Source of the DNA: VGWB01 sp964480945
GTDB lineage: Bacteria > Bacteroidota > Ignavibacteria > UBA10030
Reading direction: 5' to 3'
DNA length: 59,225 bases
Assembly (NCBI GenBank): GCA_964480945.1
Contig: CAYZRX010000015.1
Location: 1-59,225, forward strand
How positions within the stretch are numbered: the first letter of the stretch is position 1; each line of letters opens with the position of its first letter. The translations under genes and the position numbers were made by a program. Positions 58,588-59,225 of this stretch are shown here, piece by piece. Below the pieces are notes generated by a model that did not search any database, had not been told where the DNA came from, and saw only the letters and a list, made by a program, of their open reading frames with translations.

Positions 58588-59225
58588 ATGGTGCCTATCC
58601 TTCCACCTCGTAAGCCTGGGGAGATTTCCGACATCTCAACAAGGTCGTCGCATGATGGCGTCGGGAACCTGCCGGTTTCGTCGCAGACGCTGGTGCAGTC
58701 GTTTGTCGCGCCGCCCGGGAAAGTCTATTTGTTGTACGGCGATAGCATGATCTTCCAGCTGTCGCTCAGGATGGCGGCCCATGCGATGGCGAAGGGCAAC
58801 CCCATTGCCGTCGTCGATGGGTGCAACCGGTTCAACGTTCACCTGCTTTCACGCTTTGCACGGGAGCGGCGTCTTGATCCGGACGAGTTTCTGAACCGCA
58901 TTTTTATCTCGCGCGGGTTCACCTGTTACCAAATGGAGCAGGCGGTCAGCGGCCGGCTGCCGCTGTTCCTTAAATCCATCGGCTCTACTATCGCGATGAT
59001 CTTCGGCCTGCTGGATACCTTCTATGATGAGCAGGCACGATTCCGGGAGGTGCAGCAGATCCTCCGGCGGGTGCTCGGGACGCTGCAGGAGATCAAGGCT
59101 GGCGGCGCTTCCGTCTTGCTGGCGTGCACGGAGTGGAACGTCCTGCCGGAGGAGCGCAACCAGTTGTTTGCGACGCTCAAGGCCGGTGTGGATCGAATCT
59201 ACCGCCTGGAGCTCGATGAAACAGA
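58588..59225 (+). CDS. RecA/RadA-like ATPase-fold protein (partial)
   Basis: From an ATG at 58588 the frame runs to the right edge (212 codons visible). It starts MVPILPPRKPGEISDI and continues QTLVQSFVAPPGKVYLLYGDSM, then FNRIFISRGFTCYQMEQAV after AVVDGCNRFNVHLLSRF. This is the RecA/Rad51 fold (strand-turn-helix, then the DGCNRF/ISRGFTCYQ blocks). The P-loop is degenerate: no GxxxxGKT. In Bacteroidota/Chlorobiota similar proteins occur near SOS mutagenesis genes (ImuA-like role). It is divergent from SRAP, sharing a 55-base promoter region. The C-terminus is outside the window. Confidence 0.75.
   Translation, partial: MVPILPPRKPGEISDISTRSSHDGVGNLPVSSQTLVQSFVAPPGKVYLLYGDSMIFQLSLRMAAHAMAKGNPIAVVDGCNRFNVHLLSRFARERRLDPDEFLNRIFISRGFTCYQMEQAVSGRLPLFLKSIGSTIAMIFGLLDTFYDEQARFREVQQILRRVLGTLQEIKAGGASVLLACTEWNVLPEERNQLFATLKAGVDRIYRLELDET

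Noticed and set aside
1..59225. CRISPR arrays, tRNA or rRNA genes, attachment sites
   Set aside because: No regularly spaced direct repeats, tRNA-like cloverleaf or rRNA sequence was recognised on either strand; short tandem repeats at 29574 and 57081 lack spacers.

Overview
The window looks like chromosomal DNA from a Gram-negative bacterium of the FCB group, most likely an Ignavibacteria/Chlorobiota-like lineage. The pointers are a C-terminal type IX secretion (T9SS) sorting domain with the FPNPFNPTTTI motif (45267-45920), PorV-like and porin-like outer-membrane proteins, a histone-H1-like small protein, a multiheme cytochrome c, and moderately high GC with good E. coli-type -35/-10 promoters rather than the -33/-7 promoters of Bacteroidia. 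No rRNA, tRNA, CRISPR array, prophage or intact insertion sequence was seen. The assignment is inference from gene content.

Layout. 1-2.9 kb: end of a hydroxyacid dehydrogenase gene, a metallophosphoesterase, a DUF6483 protein and a RAM-domain protein. 3.0-7.0 kb: a metal (probably zinc) uptake locus with two small CPIC-motif secreted proteins, a porin-like protein, a ZnuA-like binding protein and a ZnuB-like permease, but no ATPase. 7.3-17.7 kb: an anaerobe-type cluster led by a PAS/sigma-54 activator. A -24/-12 promoter with an upstream dyad precedes a NifX/FeMo-cofactor-type protein and a PLP lyase. A second NifX-like protein, pyruvoyl arginine decarboxylase, DUF5320, a methyltransferase, an octaheme cytochrome, a radical SAM protein, DUF6125, a DJ-1 protein and a ferritin-like protein follow. 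Two small genes in this cluster are visibly broken. 17.9-20.7 kb (minus strand): SufT-like protein and a feoA-feoB operon with a third Cys-rich gene overlapping feoB.

20.9-31.9 kb: SDR reductase, a deoxyhypusine-synthase-like enzyme, an H1-like protein, a secreted GH20 hexosaminidase, a divergent SF1 helicase-like protein, a CNNM/CorC-type membrane protein and an exported isoaspartyl methyltransferase. 32-41.7 kb is an accessory-looking stretch: an unknown membrane protein with a duplicated tail behind a stop codon, a patatin, two unknown proteins, an outer-membrane protein, a broken REP-associated transposase with REP hairpins, a glycerophosphodiesterase, a stand-alone TIR protein and a cyclase-family lipoprotein. 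42-45.1 kb: a membrane class III nucleotide cyclase overlapping a PorV/TPR protein.

45.3-55 kb (minus strand) is the most unusual part: a tandem A-B-A'-B' arrangement of large exported proteins. A is a multidomain protein ending in a lysozyme/SLT-like domain; B is a VCBS/FG-GAP protein ending in helical repeats. A T9SS-sorted protein follows. The A-B pairs have their own promoters and a terminator between them. 55.2-59.2 kb is a DNA-damage-like module: a LexA-like HTH/S24 repressor with two dyads, a divergent DUF72 gene, an SRPBCC protein, an SRAP (YedK-like) protein and a divergent RecA-like ATPase running off the edge.
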